64,000 bases of DNA from Cunninghamella blakesleeana (lineage: Eukaryota > Mucoromycota > Mucoromycetes > Mucorales > Cunninghamellaceae), in contig JAFCIZ010000003.1 in assembly GCA_017871115.1 (NCBI GenBank), positions 931,001 through 995,000 of the forward strand, read 5' to 3'. Shown here one piece after another: positions 61,101 to 64,000 of the stretch. Position 1 is the stretch's first letter; each line of letters begins with the position of its first letter. The position numbers were made by a program, and so were the translations under genes. The notes below the pieces were generated by a model. That model saw nothing but the letters and a program-made list of their open reading frames with translations, was not told the origin of the DNA and made no database searches.

Positions 61101-62770
61101 GAAAAGAATTAGTTAATAACTATGACCAAAATAATATCAATACTGAACCAGAATTTTTATATACATCACCTTTAACACATCCCACAGATTGGCCAAAATA
61201 CTATTTGATACAAAATACAAAAATGATTCCACCATCGGCACAAAACCTATTACAAAAAAATAAAAATACATTTATCGTTAAAGAAAATCAAGTTTTTAAA
61301 AAATTAAAAATAAACAATAAATGTTTAGAAGTACAATTCATACCTTATGATAAAAGAGCAGATCTTGTCAATCAATACCACCAAGCTTTTGGACACTCGG
61401 GAAGTATCACAATAATGGATTTATTAAAGAAAAGGTATTGGTGGCCGAATTTTCAAAAAGATATCATCGCTTGGTTACGAGAATGCCCACAATGTCAAGT
61501 TAACGGAAAAAGAGATATACGACCACATGCTGAAATGACACAGCTACGTATCCCCACTGCTTTTGGAAGATGGCACCTTGATTTTATAGGAGAACTACCT
61601 ACTACACTAAAAGGTAATCGTTGGATCATAACTGCTGTAGATTATACGACAAATTGGCCTATAGCAAAAGCTGTTCCTGATGCTACTGCTGAAGTTGTTG
61701 CTGATTTTATTTATGATGAAATTATGATGAAATTTGGATGTCCAGAAGAGATACTAACTGACAGAGGATCCAATTTCACTAGTAAGCTGGTCCGCAAATA
61801 TATCACTAATGTTTCCACTAACCACTTATTAACTTCCGCTTTCCACCCACGTACAAATGGAAAATGCGAACGCTTCAACGGTGTATTTAAAGGAATGCTG
61901 AGGAAGTATGTTAATGGCGCATTACATAGGTGGGATGATTTCATCAATGCTGCTCTTTGGGCTTGTAGAATTCGCAAACACAGTACTACTGGACTATCAC
62001 CATTTTTTTTAACATATGGGCGCGATCCTACTATTCCAGGTGATATATTAAGACCATACATAGATAATCTGACTATAAAAGACCCACGAACGATAGCTGA
62101 AATAAACGCCAAAGAACTTGAAAAATTAGGTCAACACCGGGCAGCTGCTACATTTAAAATAAAAATTGCATCTGATAAAGAGAAACAAAAATGGGATAAA
62201 GCAATCAAAAAACTTGATTTCGAAGTTGGAGACCATGTTAAACTAACCCATGAAGGACGTTTAGGACTAGAACCCAAGTTTAAAGGACCATATCTAATTG
62301 TTGGAAAAAATAACACGTATAATACATATAAATTAGAAACACTAAATGGCGAACCAGTAGGTGCATGGATACATATTGATCGTCTTATGCCAATATATGG
62401 TGAGATAAATAATACTATACCGTGGTATGATCCCGTCAACGAAAGGCGTAAATGGCGTGAAGCAACCAACAATAACGATAGAACTAATAATAGTAATTTG
62501 AGTAATTCACAAACTTCCACTGATTTTACTATTCACATCGATAAAACGGTTGCACCTACCAGTGTACAGAATCACAATGCTAATGTTCAGAGACGAACAA
62601 AAGAACAGGAGGGGGATAATGTCGGTAATAATAACAGTAATAATAATAATAACAATAATAGCAATAACAATAATAAAATCAATAATAACAAAGAAAAAGA
62701 AAATAGCTTTGAAGAAAAAGAAAGGAAACAAAAACGAAAATTTAAACCCAACACTGGAAAATCAAAATAA
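58136..62770 (+). CDS. Ty3-like Gag-Pol polyprotein
   Basis: A single 1544-residue frame without frameshift. Order: Gag (about 30-190); a CCHC zinc knuckle CYYCRKPGHLRANC (232-245); aspartic protease (LIDSGAS, D371); reverse transcriptase (about 545-765, VYLDD at 708-712); RNase H (ETDAS near 860); integrase with an HHCC zinc region (about 1080-1120), a D1149, D1209, E1245 core with DD35E spacing, and a GPY/F-type module (PKFKGPYLIV). The protease-RT-RNase H-integrase order is that of Ty3/Gypsy elements. No chromodomain follows; the tail is an Asn repeat and a Lys/Arg-rich end. The last about 50 codons lie inside the 3' LTR. It makes virus-like particles and integrates cDNA. Confidence 0.96.
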   Translation: MSGSINEDSSMVSNPTEENFVADIKNLRVPPLPEYNGERSAVALDKWIFKVDRHKTIFNWNDIQTYMLATLTLKDSAEVWLLSYEKELATKNIVGTWTMLKKDITTQFKPTLSILSARDQLAQCQQITSVAQYIDEFTKICLEIPDLSTAERLDRFVRGLKRNINEHVVTHNPTNIEEAKYLALLKDSAIGGINSRLKVNSQPAINDNNIVPMDLDNINLRRRGPVDQKKTCYYCRKPGHLRANCRIRQREIWKLVDSRKENKNNNTYNEKAYMMAYKDKNSDYIRNNEENHFVNQSDDVLYEILNKDESENYPNYVIDDGRNTIRTNHEYLYVIKDKNDLKYLEKLNNISTELPLYIVKSKDQELKVLIDSGASACYLSPRWKKVVNKLNKIEEKEVETADGNITTIKLQADMNIKFDKCSYKIKPYIFNTKYDLILGRNWLTMASPTPNWQNDTWKLQQDGNMDIIQPAKSCIRSPECSYLISSQQIKKLNSKENQLYLLQMEDITKTSKTKTITTEPIWKSLIKKYKEIFKDSLPGLPPERKVEHMINTGEAQPVYRQPYKMSPLELDELRKQLDELLQLGLIQPSTSPWGAPVLFVKKKNGTLRMCIDYRAVNKLTIRNTHPLPRIDECLDRLGGAKYFTSLDLKSGYHQIRINKEDIPKTAFNTRYGQYEFKVIPFGLTNAPPTFQRMMNEILGPILDKFAMVYLDDILIFSKNWEEHIKHVDQVLKLLQKAKMVVNMEKCQFGLQKLTFLGFDVSQKGILPSNQKIKAITEWPVPTNVQQVRQFIGMAQQYRRFIKNFAGMVAPITDLTRGVGAKKRSIVWNNKCQQSFEKIKKALTTAPVLTPPDMTRPFRIETDASDIGIGAVLLQQDDYLRWHPVAFESKKLTPTEQNYPTQERELLAILHALRTWRCLIEGNKYTVFSDHLPLKYLKTQKEPTKRLTRWMADLELFAPDIQYKPGKENHVPDALSRRDGNESSIIKKEGKELVNNYDQNNINTEPEFLYTSPLTHPTDWPKYYLIQNTKMIPPSAQNLLQKNKNTFIVKENQVFKKLKINNKCLEVQFIPYDKRADLVNQYHQAFGHSGSITIMDLLKKRYWWPNFQKDIIAWLRECPQCQVNGKRDIRPHAEMTQLRIPTAFGRWHLDFIGELPTTLKGNRWIITAVDYTTNWPIAKAVPDATAEVVADFIYDEIMMKFGCPEEILTDRGSNFTSKLVRKYITNVSTNHLLTSAFHPRTNGKCERFNGVFKGMLRKYVNGALHRWDDFINAALWACRIRKHSTTGLSPFFLTYGRDPTIPGDILRPYIDNLTIKDPRTIAEINAKELEKLGQHRAAATFKIKIASDKEKQKWDKAIKKLDFEVGDHVKLTHEGRLGLEPKFKGPYLIVGKNNTYNTYKLETLNGEPVGAWIHIDRLMPIYGEINNTIPWYDPVNERRKWREATNNNDRTNNSNLSNSQTSTDFTIHIDKTVAPTSVQNHNANVQRRTKEQEGDNVGNNNSNNNNNNNSNNNNKINNNKEKENSFEEKERKQKRKFKPNTGKSK
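62604..62619 (+). other. Polypurine tract
   Basis: Purine-rich AGAACAGGAGGGGGATAA-type sequence ending directly at the 3' LTR start, the expected plus-strand primer. It lies within the coding frame. Confidence 0.8.
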
Positions 62771-63204
62771 ATCCTCTTACAATCGGGATTTAAAAAAATA
62801 TACATTTTTATTTATTTTTATTTTTATTTTTATTTTTTCTTTTTCCTTTTTCTTCACTTTTCCTTTTGTATAACTTATTCTTTTTTTTTAAACCTTTCCT
62901 TAATTTTATTAAATCCTTTTCGCTTTTATGATTTTTATAGAATAGTATTATAAATGTTAATAATAATCAAAGTAGTACTAGATCCTCTAAAAAATATAAA
63001 TACGACGATTGTTTTAATAAAATAAAAAAAACAACTCTTTTTGATATAAGATTTATATTAATTACTTTTGTTATTTTATCAGAAGAATAGTTATAACAAA
63101 TAGTGTATTGTCTGAGTGACGCGTTTATTAAAGAAATACGGATATTCATAGAATAATTATAAAAATAACTTCTACTAGAATTATAATAAAATAATAAAAC
63201 AACA
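62620..63204 (+). repeat. 3' LTR (585 bp)
   Basis: Begins TGTCGGTAATAATAACAG, ends AAAACAACA. Its first 151 bp code for the C-terminus of Gag-Pol. It is followed by the TTTA target duplication. Confidence 0.96.
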
Positions 63205-63277
63205 TTTAAAAACGTATCTTTTTAGTGTAAGTTGCGAGTTGTTGTTTTTTTTTGTTCGGCCAAGGTTCAATACTGGT
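63205..63277 (+). repeat. Repeat X, copy 3, right part with tRNA-like boxes
   Basis: Matches 48106-48178. It carries the A-box-like TAGTGTAAGTTG (63223-63234) and B-box GTTCAATAC (63265-63273). Similarity with copy 2 ends after ACTGGT. Confidence 0.9.
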
Positions 63278-64000
63278 GTTGTGTGGGTTTTTGTTTAAGA
63301 TTTATTTTTTTTGAAATGAGGAATGAGTATTATAAGTAATATTTGATATGTATAATATAATTCCAGTGAGCACCAGTTCCTGTTTTATAAGTAGAACGAC
63401 TTAATATAAAGGAATAAAAAAATAAAATAAAATAAAGTAAAAAATAAAGAAATAAAAAAATAAAAATTTTAAAAGGTGTAATATAATTGCAGGATTAAAG
63501 AGAGATTTCAGTAACCGCAATGTAAAATAAATATAATAAGAAAATTTAAAAAGTAATTTAAATTTGAATTGTTGAAAAATATATTTAAGTAAATAAATAT
63601 AAAATAAAAAAATAAAATGATATAGTTTGTTATAAAAAAATAGATAAATTCAGTAATTTGAATAAGTTATAAGTAAAATAAGTTAAAATTATAAAATATG
63701 ATTTATAAAGTGGACAAGTTCAATAATTATTTAATAGATAATAATTTATTATAAAAATTTGACAATTTAAGAGAAAGAAAGAGAAAAAAAATGATTCTAT
63801 TTATACAAAAAAAAAAGATAAAAATTAAAAATTTATGAGAGTGAGGAGAGATAAAATAAAGTTTGGAGTCATAACGCTGGAGTCATGACGCTGGAGTCAT
63901 AGCACCGGAGTCATGACGCTGGAGTCATAGCACCGGAGTCATGACACTGGAGTTATGGCTCTGGAGTCATGGCACCAGTAACACAAAATCAGGCCCAAAT
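63278..64000. other. AT-rich sequence at the right edge of the window
   Basis: No gene was recognised. It consists of A-rich low-complexity sequence (63410-63850), then a distinct GC-richer minisatellite listed separately. It does not continue the truncated Merlin gene. Confidence 0.5.
63862..63977. repeat. 14-bp minisatellite GGAGTCATGACGCT
   Basis: About eight units with period 14. The last four bases alternate between CGCT and CACC types. It is clearly less AT-rich than its surroundings; it starts near GTTTGGAGTCATAACGCT and ends before AGTAACAC. Confidence 0.92.

Larger units (their letters stand above)
55855..63204 (+). mobile_element. Full-length Ty3-like LTR retrotransposon
   Basis: The 5' LTR (55855-56402 plus 58085-58121) is interrupted by D3, and the 3' LTR is at 62620-63204. 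Both are 585 bp once D3 is removed and read as identical, starting TGTCGG and ending AACAACA. The target duplication TTTA (55851-55854, 63205-63208) matches a single TTTA in the empty site of repeat X copy 2. A primer-binding site, one long gag-pol frame and a polypurine tract are in order. The element is young and structurally complete, apart from the Tc1 insertion in its 5' LTR. Confidence 0.95.

Noticed and set aside
63862..63977. Telomeric or coding repeat
   Set aside because: Unit is not a telomere-type repeat and its period of 14 is not a multiple of three.

Overview
The window looks like nuclear DNA of an early-diverging fungus, most plausibly a Mucoromycota (Mucorales-like) species. 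The base composition is very AT-rich. Genes are compact, with many short GT-AG introns full of TA microsatellites, and the proteins are typical fungal ones (Mvp1-type sorting nexin, RasGEF, UDP-GlcNAc pyrophosphorylase for chitin synthesis, mitochondrial complex II subunit). I cannot name the species; an AT-rich Glomeromycotina genome is an alternative.

The window has two compartments. Positions 1-33,000 are ordinary gene space: a decayed transposase at the left edge, then ribosomal protein P2 (-), a FAF2/UBXD8-like UBX protein (+), an F-box/WD-repeat protein (-), a methyltransferase (-), a small eight-cysteine secreted peptide (+), a predicted metal-dependent hydrolase (+), MVP1 (+), a RasGEF (-), a DxD glycosyltransferase (+), UAP1 (+), SDH3 (-), a small secreted protein (+) and an orphan 131-residue protein (+). 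I rebuilt exon structures by joining GT-AG boundaries that keep frame.

Positions 33,166-63,277 are a nest of transposons with almost no host genes except one tRNA-Val(AAC). It holds an IS630-like element with very wide D-E spacing; Tc1/mariner elements of at least five families (A, B, C/D, E, F); a Merlin/ISXO2-like gene split by a Tc1 insertion; an unclassified 664-bp repeat (X) present three times; a solo LTR; and a full-length Ty3-like LTR retrotransposon (55855-63204) with 585-bp LTRs. Insertion order can be read from nesting: A2 in C1 in C2; D2 in D1; F in Merlin; B in X; D3 in the Ty3-like 5' LTR, itself in X.

Two observations deserve follow-up. First, the solo LTR and the full-length Ty3-like element each have a 4-bp target duplication, and in both cases the duplication ends exactly 15 bp before the first base of a Pol III A-box (tRNA-Val, and a tRNA-like A/B-box pair in repeat X). 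This suggests Ty3-style targeting upstream of Pol III genes. Second, the near-identical Tc1 subfamilies C and D differ at one base in all four presumed transposase-binding sites (GATCGAATG versus GTTCGAATG), and their proteins differ mainly in the DNA-recognition helix, which suggests transposase and binding site changed together.
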